DNA of 37,323 nt from CAIRDP01 sp037141915 (GTDB lineage: Bacteria; Bacteroidota; Bacteroidia; Bacteroidales; FEN-979). Positions 1-8,938 of this stretch are shown here, one piece after another; the first letter of the stretch is position 1, and every line of letters begins with the position of its first letter. The stretch spans positions 1 to 37,323 of the forward strand of contig JBAXBP010000012.1 of the NCBI GenBank assembly GCA_037141915.1, in the 5' to 3' direction. The position numbers and the translations under genes were made by a program. The notes beneath the pieces are model-generated. The model saw only the letters and a list, made by a program, of their open reading frames with translations, did not search any database and had not been told where the DNA came from.

Positions 1-1959
1 CCCGATGCCGAGCATTTCATCGATGCAAAGCTTGAGGCAGGAAAAGTTACCGGCGCCAACATCTCGGTCAAGATCACCGATGATTTCATGCAGGCCGTGA
101 TTGAAAACGGTGAATTTACCCAGCAGTTCCCTGTCGATTCGAAGCACCCCAAGGTGGTTCGCAAAATACAGGCTATGGACCTCTGGTCAAAGATAGTACA
201 CAACGCGTGGAAATCCGCAGAGCCGGGGATCCTTTTCTGGGATACCATTATCCGCGAATCAATACCCGATTGTTATGCAGATCTCGGTTTTAAAACCGTG
301 AGCACCAATCCCTGCGGAGAGATACCCCTTTGCACCTACGACAGCTGCCGTTTGCTGGCCATCAATTTATATAATTATGTGGATAAGCCTTTTACCACCG
401 ATGCCAGCTTTAATTCGGAACTCTTCATCGATCATGTTCACAAAGCACAGAGGATCATGGACGACATCATCGACCTTGAACTTGAAAAGGTCGACAAGAT
501 CCTTGACAAGATAGAGGCAGATCCGGAGCCGGAAGAGCTCAAATCGAGGGAGCGTGCAATGTGGCTGAACATTAAAAAGAAAGCCATACAGGGCCGCAGA
601 ACCGGTTTTGGCATCACCGCCGAAGGTGATATGCTTGCAGCCCTTGGAACCCGCTACGGGTCAGACGAAGCGACAGATTTCTCAGTGGAGGTTCATAAAC
701 TCCTTGCGATTGAAGCATACCGCTCATCGGTGACGATGGCCAAAGAGCGCGGACCTTTCCCTATCTACGATACCGACAGGGAAAAGAACAATCCATTTAT
801 TCTCAGGCTTAAAGAATCGGCTCCCGATGTTTACGACGACATGGCCGAGTACGGAAGACGTAATGTTGCCATCCTTACCATTGCCCCTCCCGGTTCGGTG
901 AGCATTCTTACCCAGACCACTTCGGGCCTGGAGCCTGTGTTTGCCGTTTCATACAAACGCCGCCGCAAGGTGAACCCCAACGACAAGAATGTAAAAATCA
1001 CCTTCAAGGACGAAGTAGGGGATACCTGGGAAGAGTTCAACGTGTTCCATCATAAATTCGTAAACTGGCTTGAGGTAAAAGGTTACAACGTTGATGAGGT
1101 CTCACGCATGGACGAGAAGGACCTGAGAGAGATGATCAAAAAATCTCCTTTCTTCCGCGCCACCGCCAACGATGTTGACTGGGTAGCCAAAGTCAAGATG
1201 CAGGGAGCCGTTCAGAAATGGGTCGACCATTCCATCAGTGTTACAGTAAATGTTCCTGCCGACGCCAAAGAGGAAATGATAGGCAGCATTTATGAAAATG
1301 CATGGAAAGCAGGTTGCAAAGGCATGACTGTGTACCGCGACGGATCCCGTTCGGGAGTTCTGGTTAATAACGACACAAAAGAAAAGAAGGAAGAGATCAC
1401 CGAATTCCAGGAAACCAAGGCTCCTCACCGTCCCGAACGGCTTGAAGCTGATATCATACGTTTCCAGAACGAATATGAAAAATGGATTGCCGTAGTCGGT
1501 TTATACAACGGCCGCCCATACGAAGTGTTTACCGGTCACGCCGAAGACTTCTGGATCCCGCAATGGGTGCAGAAAGGCTGGATCGTCAAGACCCGTCCCG
1601 ACGGCATGACATCAAGGTACGACTTCCAGTTCGAAGACCGCCAGGGTTACAAGATCACCATTGAAGCGCTTTCCCGTTCATTCAACAAGGAATACTGGAA
1701 CTATGCCAAGCTCATCTCCGGTATTTTGCGTCACGGGATGCCACTGCCTTTTGTGGTCAACATCATCTCAAAACTCCATTTCGAGGTCGATTCAATCAAC
1801 ACCTGGAAGAACGGGGTCGAAAGAGCCCTTAAGAAGTTCATCCCCGACGGCACCCATGCCGTTGCCGGAGCCTGTCCCAAGTGCAGTGATACCGACGGCC
1901 TCGTTTACCAGGAAGGCTGCCTGGTGTGCAAAAGTTGCGGGTATTCGAAGTGCGGGTAA
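1..1959 (+). CDS. nrdJ: Adenosylcobalamin-dependent (class II) ribonucleotide reductase, C-terminal part
   Basis: The reading frame is open from base 1, so the start lies to the left; the visible part is 652 residues and ends at TAA 1957-1959. It reduces ribonucleotides to deoxyribonucleotides in the cytoplasm using coenzyme B12, without needing oxygen. Seen in the sequence: the active-site motif NPCGEIPL (Cys at about residue 105 of the visible part), which supplies the Asn, Cys and Glu used in catalysis; the block GCKGMTVYRDGSRSGVL typical of NrdJ; a following domain (from about residue 480) resembling the TSCPD-type tail of this family; and a C-terminal cysteine cluster (CPKC ... CLVCKSCGYSKC) that probably binds zinc or carries the shuttling thiols. 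No intein or frameshift is visible. Class II enzymes suit an organism facing changing oxygen. The family is certain; the allosteric N-terminus is outside the window. Confidence 0.95.
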   Translation, partial: PDAEHFIDAKLEAGKVTGANISVKITDDFMQAVIENGEFTQQFPVDSKHPKVVRKIQAMDLWSKIVHNAWKSAEPGILFWDTIIRESIPDCYADLGFKTVSTNPCGEIPLCTYDSCRLLAINLYNYVDKPFTTDASFNSELFIDHVHKAQRIMDDIIDLELEKVDKILDKIEADPEPEELKSRERAMWLNIKKKAIQGRRTGFGITAEGDMLAALGTRYGSDEATDFSVEVHKLLAIEAYRSSVTMAKERGPFPIYDTDREKNNPFILRLKESAPDVYDDMAEYGRRNVAILTIAPPGSVSILTQTTSGLEPVFAVSYKRRRKVNPNDKNVKITFKDEVGDTWEEFNVFHHKFVNWLEVKGYNVDEVSRMDEKDLREMIKKSPFFRATANDVDWVAKVKMQGAVQKWVDHSISVTVNVPADAKEEMIGSIYENAWKAGCKGMTVYRDGSRSGVLVNNDTKEKKEEITEFQETKAPHRPERLEADIIRFQNEYEKWIAVVGLYNGRPYEVFTGHAEDFWIPQWVQKGWIVKTRPDGMTSRYDFQFEDRQGYKITIEALSRSFNKEYWNYAKLISGILRHGMPLPFVVNIISKLHFEVDSINTWKNGVERALKKFIPDGTHAVAGACPKCSDTDGLVYQEGCLVCKSCGYSKCG

Positions 1960-1963
1960 AAAA

Positions 1964-2026
1964 TCGTGATTCGTGACTGGTGATCCGTGATCCGATTCCC
2001 GGTTCACGGTTCACGGTTCACGATTT
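1964..2026. repeat. Inverted heptamer array A (unit CCGTGAT / ACGGTTC)
   Basis: Nine consecutive 7-base units run in perfect phase from 1964 to 2026. The first four are of the form YSGTGAY. After one intermediate unit, four units of the form ACGGTTC follow, which is the same unit in the opposite orientation (CCGTGAA on the other strand). The two arms can pair with a few mismatches and wobbles. The array starts four bases after the nrdJ stop codon and ends just before the promoter of the next operon, so it could act as a terminator of nrdJ. Array G near 37113 has the same units and the same order. Confidence 0.85.
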
Positions 2027-2047
2027 ACCAGGAATTCCTTATCTTTG
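2017..2047 (+). promoter_or_regulatory. Bacteroidota-type promoter of the CHU_C/PorP/OmpA operon
   Basis: TATCTTTG at 2040-2047 matches the Bacteroidota -7 consensus TAnnTTTG exactly. A TTC at 2017-2019 lies 20 bases upstream, one mismatch from the usual TTG -33 element, and falls inside the last inverted units of array A. Transcription would begin near 2052, giving a leader of about 30 bases before ATG 2081. Because the box covers the TTG at 2045, that codon cannot serve as the start. Confidence 0.6.
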
Positions 2048-2080
2048 TTTAGCGTGCAACATGTACACGTTAAATTTTTT

Positions 2081-5000
2081 ATGCCCGGGCGAATCCATTT
2101 TCTTCTGCTTTCTTCCTGCCTGTTTTTATCTTATTCAGGCTTCTCTGAGGGGATCAGGCAATTAATGCCCGACTCCAATGTGTCAGCTGCAGGATTATAC
2201 ATTTACAACTCCGGGACAGCTTATACCAACTTCGCGAAGGTCAACTGTGCCCCGAATTACAGGCTGAATATTCATGTCCAGAATGCCGGCGAGACCATTC
2301 TTTTCGGGCTGGAGTCGCCGTATTCCGGGGTTACCTATAACCTCAGGAAACCCGACGGCACAATAGTGATGACAGGAACATGCCCCTATGCCGTGGGTCA
2401 AACAGGTTATATAAGATATTACAAACAGGCGGTCCAGGGCCCTTTCCCCCTGGCAAGCGGGTATTCGCCTCTTTCGTACAGGATAATCAATGCGGCCGAT
2501 ACCGGGGATTATTATTTTGAGTTTTCGTTTCCCTATTCAGATATGACGATAAATCTCTGGGATTTCCAGGTGGTTACCGGGTCGCATATCCCGGCCCTGC
2601 CTGCCGATACTCTTAACGGAAGGGTCTGGTCCTCGTCATGGCAGCTCTATGCCGACCTTGGCAATGTTGTTTTTCAGCCATTCAACGGAAAGTTTTTTGT
2701 GTATTCCGATGACGGGATAGTTACCAAACTGGCTTTCAGCAATGCGCATGTGGGAGCTGTTACGATTTTTTGCAACCCCTGGGGATGCTTCAATACAGGG
2801 AATTTTATCAACGACCGAAGGTCTGTCAACCTGAATACCTATACTACCTTTCCGGCCATTGCCAGGTACAAGGTCTTTCTTAATGACCCCGACATCACCG
2901 TCTATCCCAACGGAGCCTACGGGCAGATAACGGGTTCACCTTATATGATAGAAGATCCTGCGTTTCCTCCATGCAGTCCTCAGAAACAGATCGTGGTAAA
3001 CGTTAACAAGTCAGGAACCCTTGAAGTAACCATCTCCCTGCCATACGGGGCGCCGGCAACCACGGTTGATTTCTATGTGCCGGTTACGGCAGGAACCAAT
3101 ACTATACCCTGGAACGGACTCGACGGACAGGGAAACCAGGTACCTGATCTTACCATGGTCACCGTTACCCTCAATTACGTGAACGGGCTTACCAACCTGC
3201 CTATCTGGGACCAGGAAAGGAACCCCGACGGTTACGTTATTTCTCTTATCAGGCCGGCCGGCAGCTCCACCATGGTTCCTGATACCTACTGGGATGATTC
3301 ACAACTTGTAATCTCGGGGCTTTGTCCGGTTGCCCCCCAGTCGGTGAACCTCAGCGGCTGCACCCCCGGATCAATGCCCGGCTACCCGGGCTGCCATCCA
3401 TGGGGATATAACCAGGCCGACTGCCACGATAAAATGATCAACACCTGGTGGTACAGCAGCACCAGTTCAGCCCTGTTCACCGCAGTATTTCATACGGGAA
3501 TCCCGAATGCTGTTGGGATTGACTCAAGCCGTTGCGGCCCGGGTGAGGTATTGTTGCGTGCAATAGTCCAGCCGGGCGGTACTGCCGACTGGTACGACAG
3601 CATTAATGGGGGCACTCTTTTGCTTAGCGGCAACACAAGTTTTCTTACTCCTTACCTTTACGCAACAAAGACCTATTATGCAGAGGCCAGGGATACTTCG
3701 GGTGTCTGCTACAGCCCGTCGCGCACGCCGGTAGTCGCTACGATCAAGCCTGTCGTATTCCCGCAAGTGAGCGGTCCTGCCTACGTATGTGAGAATTCAG
3801 GTTTGCATAATTATATTACTCAATCGGGAATGCTCAATTACCATTGGGTTGTGAGCCCCGGGGGCCTTATCATCTCAGGACAGGGTACCAGCTCGGTTTT
3901 TATAAACTGGATTGCCCTGGGCAATAATACAGTCAGTGTTACATTCACAAACCAGAACGGTTGCGTACCGGGGCTTCCCGGTACTATGGATGTCAATGCT
4001 ACCGGAATTCCAGGTCCTGCCGGGCCGATTACAGGGCCTTCGCCTTTATGCACAGGTATCTATGGGGTCCGGTACAGCATTGCCCCGGTACCCGGTGCCG
4101 AAAATTATATCTGGAGCATACCGCCGGGAGTACTTGTTGAAACAGGTCTTGGATCCAATGCAATTATTGTTGACATCCCCCCAGGTACATCCTCAGGAAC
4201 ATTCAGCGTTTACACCGAAAACGGATGCGGTCCCGGCTCACCTTCACCACCTTTCCTTCTCACAGTGAACCAGCCCGTAACAGTAAATGCCGGCCAGGGA
4301 GATACACTTTGCGAAGGATCTCCATTCACTGTCAAAGGAGCCTCGGCAGTGAATTACAGCAGCCTGCATTGGTCAGCAAGCGGGCAGGGGACTTTCTCCG
4401 ATGCGGGAGTTCTCGACCCGGTATACTATCCAGCTGCAGGCGATACAGGCCTGGTTCGTTTAATCCTGTTGGCACATGGTATTTCTCCCTGTCATGACGA
4501 CAGCTCTGAGCTGACCCTGGTTTATAATGTAAAACCCAGTGTCGATGCAGGGAATAACGGGCTTGTCTGCGGGGGCGCCTCATATTTGCTCAGCACCTCG
4601 TCCGCAGTCAATTTTAAAGAATTAGTATGGACCAGCAGCGGGAACGGGACCTTCAGCGACAGCCATGTATTGCATCCTGTATATTCGCCTTCGGCGGATG
4701 ACATCCTGAACGGGCAGGTCGCGCTGGTCCTGGGTGCATCACCGCTTGCTCCCTGTGAAGCTTCGCAGGATTCAATGCTGCTGACCATGGCCAAAGGGCC
4801 TTCGGCCTGGGCAGGTAAAGGAGGGGTGGTTTGCGGAGGAAGCCCGTTTACCGTAAATAACGCAACAGCATCAAATTATTCACATATTCAGTGGACCAGC
4901 AACGGCAGGGGAGTCCTTACAGGGGATACAAGCATTATCCCAACGTATACACCTGCTGATGATGAAAGTGGGACAGTGGTCCTGACCATGAATGTAAATG

Positions 5001-5626
5001 GCGTTATCCCCTGCAATGATTCTGTTGTACAAAGCAGGGTGAGCATTACCGTTTACACAGGGGTCACGGCGGATGCCGGCCCTGAGCAGCTGATCCCCGA
5101 CAATACATCGACAACACTGGCAGGTTCAGTCCAGGGTGGTTCAGGAGATTTTTCCTTTAGCTGGGAACCATCCTCACTACTTATCAACCCCTCTGTAATC
5201 AATCCTGAAACGAAGATCCTTACCACTGATACTGTTTTTGTACTGAGGATAAGCGACAACAAAACAATATGCAGCGGTACCGACAGGGTGCGGGTCAGGG
5301 TGAAAAAGTCACCACCTCCGCCACCTCCGCCGCCCACCGAAGATTGCATCATTGTACATAATGTAATTACGCCTAATGGAGACGGGCTTAACGACAAATT
5401 CATAATAGAATGCATTGAAAATTTTCCTGACAATTCGGTTCAGATCTTCACCCGTTGGGGGGATGTGATCAGGAAATTTGAACGTTACGATAACAAGTCC
5501 GAGGTTTGGGACGGCACGAACGGCAAGGGCGAGCCGATGCCCGATGGTACTTACTATTACATTCTGAATATTAAAAACCAGGCCAGCCATACAGGCTGGG
5601 TGTTCGTCAGAGACAGTTCAAAATGA
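2081..5626 (+). CDS. Large T9SS cargo with PKD/Ig-like repeats and CHU_C gliding-motility C-terminal domain
   Basis: Secreted surface protein of 1181 residues, probably carried across the outer membrane by the type IX secretion system. The first ATG after the promoter is 2081; it opens a short n-region, a hydrophobic stretch (HFLLLSSCLFLSY) and a plausible signal peptide. A N-terminal beta-rich region is followed by a FlgD-like segment (NTIPWNGLDGQGNQVPD). Then come Ig/PKD-like modules, including at least three repeats around the pattern CxGxxF.V..A...NY..x.W.sxGxGtf. A run of eight prolines (about 5316-5336) links to the final domain, NVITPNGDGLNDKF ... VQIFTRWGDVIRKF ... DGTYYYIL, the CHU_C type (TIGR04131). 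CHU_C proteins use a sorting route linked to PorP/SprF partners, and such a partner starts four bases before this stop. Adhesin or structural surface role is inferred; no catalytic motif was seen. Confidence 0.88.
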   Translation: MPGRIHFLLLSSCLFLSYSGFSEGIRQLMPDSNVSAAGLYIYNSGTAYTNFAKVNCAPNYRLNIHVQNAGETILFGLESPYSGVTYNLRKPDGTIVMTGTCPYAVGQTGYIRYYKQAVQGPFPLASGYSPLSYRIINAADTGDYYFEFSFPYSDMTINLWDFQVVTGSHIPALPADTLNGRVWSSSWQLYADLGNVVFQPFNGKFFVYSDDGIVTKLAFSNAHVGAVTIFCNPWGCFNTGNFINDRRSVNLNTYTTFPAIARYKVFLNDPDITVYPNGAYGQITGSPYMIEDPAFPPCSPQKQIVVNVNKSGTLEVTISLPYGAPATTVDFYVPVTAGTNTIPWNGLDGQGNQVPDLTMVTVTLNYVNGLTNLPIWDQERNPDGYVISLIRPAGSSTMVPDTYWDDSQLVISGLCPVAPQSVNLSGCTPGSMPGYPGCHPWGYNQADCHDKMINTWWYSSTSSALFTAVFHTGIPNAVGIDSSRCGPGEVLLRAIVQPGGTADWYDSINGGTLLLSGNTSFLTPYLYATKTYYAEARDTSGVCYSPSRTPVVATIKPVVFPQVSGPAYVCENSGLHNYITQSGMLNYHWVVSPGGLIISGQGTSSVFINWIALGNNTVSVTFTNQNGCVPGLPGTMDVNATGIPGPAGPITGPSPLCTGIYGVRYSIAPVPGAENYIWSIPPGVLVETGLGSNAIIVDIPPGTSSGTFSVYTENGCGPGSPSPPFLLTVNQPVTVNAGQGDTLCEGSPFTVKGASAVNYSSLHWSASGQGTFSDAGVLDPVYYPAAGDTGLVRLILLAHGISPCHDDSSELTLVYNVKPSVDAGNNGLVCGGASYLLSTSSAVNFKELVWTSSGNGTFSDSHVLHPVYSPSADDILNGQVALVLGASPLAPCEASQDSMLLTMAKGPSAWAGKGGVVCGGSPFTVNNATASNYSHIQWTSNGRGVLTGDTSIIPTYTPADDESGTVVLTMNVNGVIPCNDSVVQSRVSITVYTGVTADAGPEQLIPDNTSTTLAGSVQGGSGDFSFSWEPSSLLINPSVINPETKILTTDTVFVLRISDNKTICSGTDRVRVRVKKSPPPPPPPPTEDCIIVHNVITPNGDGLNDKFIIECIENFPDNSVQIFTRWGDVIRKFERYDNKSEVWDGTNGKGEPMPDGTYYYILNIKNQASHTGWVFVRDSSK

Positions 5627-6555
5627 ATACCGTGAAAAAGATATTCCTGTTTGTTATTATGCTGGGCCCGGCCATACTCTCTGCCCAGCAGGATGCGCTT
5701 TTCACGCAGTACATGTACACCAAGCTGGAATTCAACCCGGCCTATGCAGGCAGCCATGAAGGCCTTTCAATGGACCTGCTTGGCAGGTTTCAATGGGTAG
5801 GTATTCAGGGCGCCCCTAAAACACTATGCCTTACTGCCCATACACCCCTTCCAAACCAGCACCTGGGCCTGGGAATGTATGTGTATATGGACCAGCTGGG
5901 GCCTACCGTAGATTACAATGTGATGGGGACCTTCGCCTACCGCATACTTTTTGCCAAGTCAAAACTTTCATTCGGGATCTCGGCCGGGATCAAGTATTAC
6001 GACATTGACTGGTCGGCACTGAATCCCAAGGATGCCGGGGACCCTGCACTTTCAAACCAGGTAAAGAACAGGGTGGTGCCCGATGCCGATTTCGGGATCT
6101 ATTATTATGCCAGGAATTATTATGCCGGGGCATCGGTAAAACATCTTTTCCAGAACCAGATGGTGGTGAGCAGCGCTGCACCTGACGGGCAGGACAACTA
6201 TACACGGCTGATGAGGACTTATTATTTCATCGGCGGAGGTATTATCCCTCTTTCCGGCAATGTGCAGATCATGCCTTCGGTGCTGGTCAAGTATGTCCGG
6301 AATGCACCTGTGCAGGCCGATTTCAGCGCACGCATCAGGTTTCTCGACATTATCACCCTCGGGGCTTCTTACAGGACCAATGATGCGATGTGCCTGATGA
6401 TGGAACTGATGGTTTACAAAGGCCTTTCGCTGGGTTACAGCTACGACATCTGGTTCAATGCACTGAAAGGAAATAGCCAGGGCTCTCATGAGATCAGGAT
6501 AGGTTATGATATTGACCTGTTCAAGACCCGCATGCTGAGCCCGAGATATTTTTAA
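5623..6555 (+). CDS. PorP/SprF family type IX secretion membrane protein
   Basis: 310 residues. The start ATG overlaps the upstream stop (ATGA at 5623-5626), which points to translational coupling. A signal peptide (KKIFLFVIMLGPAILSAQ) precedes the family hallmark QDALFTQYMYTKLEFNPAYAGS. The remainder alternates short amphipathic strands with GG/GxxAG turns, as expected for an outer-membrane beta-barrel of about 300 residues. PorP/SprF proteins are needed for secretion or surface attachment of CHU_C-type cargo, and paralogs are often encoded directly after their own cargo gene. Position immediately behind the 1181-aa cargo suggests a dedicated partner. Family call is strong; cargo specificity is inferred from gene order. 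Confidence 0.93.
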   Translation: MNTVKKIFLFVIMLGPAILSAQQDALFTQYMYTKLEFNPAYAGSHEGLSMDLLGRFQWVGIQGAPKTLCLTAHTPLPNQHLGLGMYVYMDQLGPTVDYNVMGTFAYRILFAKSKLSFGISAGIKYYDIDWSALNPKDAGDPALSNQVKNRVVPDADFGIYYYARNYYAGASVKHLFQNQMVVSSAAPDGQDNYTRLMRTYYFIGGGIIPLSGNVQIMPSVLVKYVRNAPVQADFSARIRFLDIITLGASYRTNDAMCLMMELMVYKGLSLGYSYDIWFNALKGNSQGSHEIRIGYDIDLFKTRMLSPRYF

Positions 6556-8280
6556 ATGATGAGAAAAACCGCCCTGCTTGCTATATTATCACTTCTGATC
6601 ATCCCGCAGATCCTGGGCCAGATCAGAACGGCCAGGCAGGAGATGCTGCTCTATAATTACTCGCATGCAATAGTCCTGCTTGAAAAAGCATTCAGTAAAG
6701 GAGATCCTGCCACCCGCCTTGAGGCTGCACAGCTTGTAGCCGAATGTTACCGGAGGCAGAATAACATGGCAAAAGCCAGGGACTGGTACGAGGAAGCAAT
6801 CGACAAAGGCAGCACAGACCCCATGAACTGGTTTTACCTGGCCTGCTGCCAGAGATCCTGCGGGGCTTACGTCAGTGCTAAAATTGCTTTCCTGAAGTAT
6901 GATTCCCTGGCCCACTTTGGCGGCAAAGGAAAGATCAATGCGGCATTTTGTGATTCAGCCCTGGCCTGGCAAAAACGAAAATCCGGTTTTGCCATCAGGA
7001 ACGCAGAAGAACTTAATACCCCCCAGTCTGATTTTGCAGCCGTTTTCGCCGGCCCGACCATCAGTTTTGCAAGCGACAGAACCTCTTCAAATGGAGAGCA
7101 GGTTTATGGATGGACCGGCAATGCTTACCTGAGGATCTATACAGCGGATCTTTTAAAAGACGACAGTTCGTTTACCAGGTTTGGCAAGCCTGCCGAAGGT
7201 CCTGCGGTGTTCAACCAGTCATACCACGACGGGCCGGTTTGCTTTAACAGGTCCATGGACGAGGTGTTCATTAACAGGACCCTCGAGCTTAACGACAAGG
7301 GACGGCATGATACAGGGCTTGTGCGTACCCACCTTCTGAAGATATACCATGCGGTAAAAAATGAAGGGAAATGGAGCAAACCCGAACCATTCTTCCTGAA
7401 TAATGAGAATTACTCGGTTGGCCATCCTGCCCTCTCTCCCGATGGTAATACCCTGTATTTTGTTTCGGATAATGAAGGCGGATGTGGTGGCACCGATATC
7501 TGGTCGTGCACCCGCAATGCCAACAGATGGAGTGAGCCTGTCAACCTGGGAAAAACTATAAATACCCCGGGCAATGAAATGTTTCCTTTTGTCGACAAGA
7601 ATGGCGATCTGTACTTTGCCAGCGACGGCCATCCCGGTTTCGGCGGACTGGATATTTTTGTAGCAAAAAAATCAGGCAGCGGATGGGAGGCCCCGGTCAA
7701 CCTGGGCCAGCCTGTAAATTCCCCCTCTGATGACTTTGCTTTTGCATATTTGCCTGGAGGATTGAAAGGTACCTTCAGTTCCAACCGGCCGGGTGGAGCC
7801 GGCAACGACGATATCTACTGTTTCATCAGTATTCCTCAGGTTAAAGAAATCGCTCCGCCTCCTCCCGTCGCTGCCGAACTGCCGAAACCTATCCCGCCCG
7901 CCCTGGCTGTTGGAAAAACCTATCGTATCGAAAATATTTATTACGATTTCGATAAATGGAATATCCGGAAAGATGCGGAACATTCCCTCGACAGCCTCAT
8001 CATCATTCTGAAGGAATATCCTGTATGCGTCGAGATAGGATCGCATACCGACTGCCGCGGTTCTGCCCCCTACAACGAGACCCTATCACAAAAAAGAGCC
8101 GAATCGGTAGTGAACTATTTGATTAAACAGGGCATTGATCCTTCAAGGCTCAAAGCCCGCGGTTACGGCAAGTCCCAATTGATCAACAGATGTAACTGTG
8201 AAGCGAATGTCTCATGCACCGAAGCCGAACACCAGTCTAACCGGCGCACGGAATTTAAGATTACCGGAATCACTTATTAG
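6556..8280 (+). CDS. PorE-like outer-membrane protein: TPR, PD40 repeats, OmpA peptidoglycan-binding domain
   Basis: 574 residues, beginning on the base after the upstream stop codon, so it is the third gene of the operon. A signal peptide (LLAILSLLIIPQILGQ) leads into TPR-like helices (residues about 25-110). WD40-like PD40 repeats follow, with the signatures LSPDGNTLYFVSDNEGG and GDLYFASDGHPGFGGLDIF. A proline-rich linker joins an OmpA domain from about residue 460 to the end, with IYYDFDKWNIR, SHTDCRGS and LSQKRAESVVNYL carrying the Asp and Arg that bind diaminopimelate. PorE, the peptidoglycan anchor of the T9SS, has this order but also a carboxypeptidase-regulatory-like domain; none is evident here, so this may be a cargo-associated relative rather than PorE itself. 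The likely role is fixing the PorP-type barrel to the cell wall. Confidence 0.88.
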   Translation: MMRKTALLAILSLLIIPQILGQIRTARQEMLLYNYSHAIVLLEKAFSKGDPATRLEAAQLVAECYRRQNNMAKARDWYEEAIDKGSTDPMNWFYLACCQRSCGAYVSAKIAFLKYDSLAHFGGKGKINAAFCDSALAWQKRKSGFAIRNAEELNTPQSDFAAVFAGPTISFASDRTSSNGEQVYGWTGNAYLRIYTADLLKDDSSFTRFGKPAEGPAVFNQSYHDGPVCFNRSMDEVFINRTLELNDKGRHDTGLVRTHLLKIYHAVKNEGKWSKPEPFFLNNENYSVGHPALSPDGNTLYFVSDNEGGCGGTDIWSCTRNANRWSEPVNLGKTINTPGNEMFPFVDKNGDLYFASDGHPGFGGLDIFVAKKSGSGWEAPVNLGQPVNSPSDDFAFAYLPGGLKGTFSSNRPGGAGNDDIYCFISIPQVKEIAPPPPVAAELPKPIPPALAVGKTYRIENIYYDFDKWNIRKDAEHSLDSLIIILKEYPVCVEIGSHTDCRGSAPYNETLSQKRAESVVNYLIKQGIDPSRLKARGYGKSQLINRCNCEANVSCTEAEHQSNRRTEFKITGITY

Positions 8281-8456
8281 CGAAGCATATCGCATGAGCC
8301 GCTATTGCTCGCATCTTTGCATCGCAGCTACGGTGAAGCGAAGCGATATGATGATAGGCTCCTCTGGCATTTTCCAGGCTCCTCGCAACTGATGCCGCTT
8401 ATGCAAAATGCTCACTCAAAATATACGGTTCATGTAAAATGCTTCGTGAATGCACA
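8281..8456. other. Convergent intergenic stretch with scattered inverted and direct repeats
   Basis: No gene is seen here. CATATCGC at 8286-8293 pairs perfectly with GCGATATG at 8343-8350. AGGCTCCTC occurs twice, near 8355 and 8376. A six-base stem (ATGCAC 8450-8455 with GTGCAT 8463-8468) covers the stop codon of the minus-strand gene. The stretch separates two convergent genes and may end transcription from both sides, but it has no clear T-run, so that role is uncertain. Confidence 0.4.
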
Positions 8457-8855
8457 TTAAAAGTGCATCTTGTGATAATCGTAGGTCGTATTGTCCCTGA
8501 TTTCCCTGATCTTTAATGCGATAACGAGGATGTATTCAAGCTTGTTCTGCCGGAACCACTGGATGGCGGCAGGGGCGCCGTGGCAGGCATCGGCAAATAC
8601 TATAAAGAAGTCATACTTATTTTTGTGAAGCCATTCATATGCTTTTGAGTCTTCATCAATGGCAGCATCCAGGGCTGCAAGATGAGGGAACCCGTTTTTT
8701 ATCAGCCATTCCGTTGCTTCCTCGCTTCCCCTGACGGCACTTGATAAAACAGCAAGTTCCCGGTAACCGTTCTTCAGTAGCCAGTCAAGGATCTCTTTGT
8801 TCCCCTTGATCGTTTCACCGAATGCAAGCCATATTTTCGGAGGATAAATTATCAT
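8457..8855 (-). CDS. Small protein of four ~25-residue WLxKN helical repeats, function unknown
   Basis: 132 residues; I do not recognise the family. The protein is almost wholly four tandem repeats of 25-26 residues: ILDWLLKNGYRELAVLSSA, ATEWLIKNGFPHLAALDAA, AYEWLHKNKYDFFIVFADA and AIQWFRQNKLEYILVIALK. Each has a Trp-hydrophobic-x-Lys/Gln-Asn core followed by a hydrophobic second helix, so a helical solenoid is likely. The unit is shorter than an ankyrin (33) or TPR (34) repeat. No signal peptide or membrane helix is seen, so it should be cytoplasmic. The ATG at 8855 sits inside array B, which leaves no native Shine-Dalgarno region. The gene follows the radical SAM gene on the same strand, 83 bases apart. 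Conserved repeat periodicity argues that it is a real gene. Confidence 0.7.
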   Translation of the reverse strand: MIIYPPKIWLAFGETIKGNKEILDWLLKNGYRELAVLSSAVRGSEEATEWLIKNGFPHLAALDAAIDEDSKAYEWLHKNKYDFFIVFADACHGAPAAIQWFRQNKLEYILVIALKIREIRDNTTYDYHKMHF

Positions 8856-8938
8856 GTACGATGTACCATGTACAATGTACGAATATAAGTACTATTTATT
8901 ATTTGATTTGTCATTTGTACATGGTACATTATACATTT
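8854..8938. repeat. Inverted heptamer array B (unit ATGTACR)
   Basis: Four forward heptamers (ATGTACG, ATGTACC, ATGTACA, ATGTACG; 8854-8881) are followed by about 32 AT-rich bases. Three or four inverted units of the same heptamer (TTTGTAC, ATGGTAC, ATTATAC; 8914-8934) complete the array. The arms can form a stem of about 25 bases with a large loop. The array fills the whole gap between the radical SAM stop codon and the start codon of the downstream small repeat protein, and the start codon itself is part of its first unit. Confidence 0.85.

Noticed and set aside
2045..2080. TTG 2045 as the start of the CHU_C cargo gene
   Set aside because: The codon lies within the -7 box TATCTTTG, and ATG 2081 directly opens a signal peptide.
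5053..5433. Minus-strand frame with a glycine run opposite the CHU_C gene
   Set aside because: The glycine run is only the complement of the poly-proline linker codons of the real gene.
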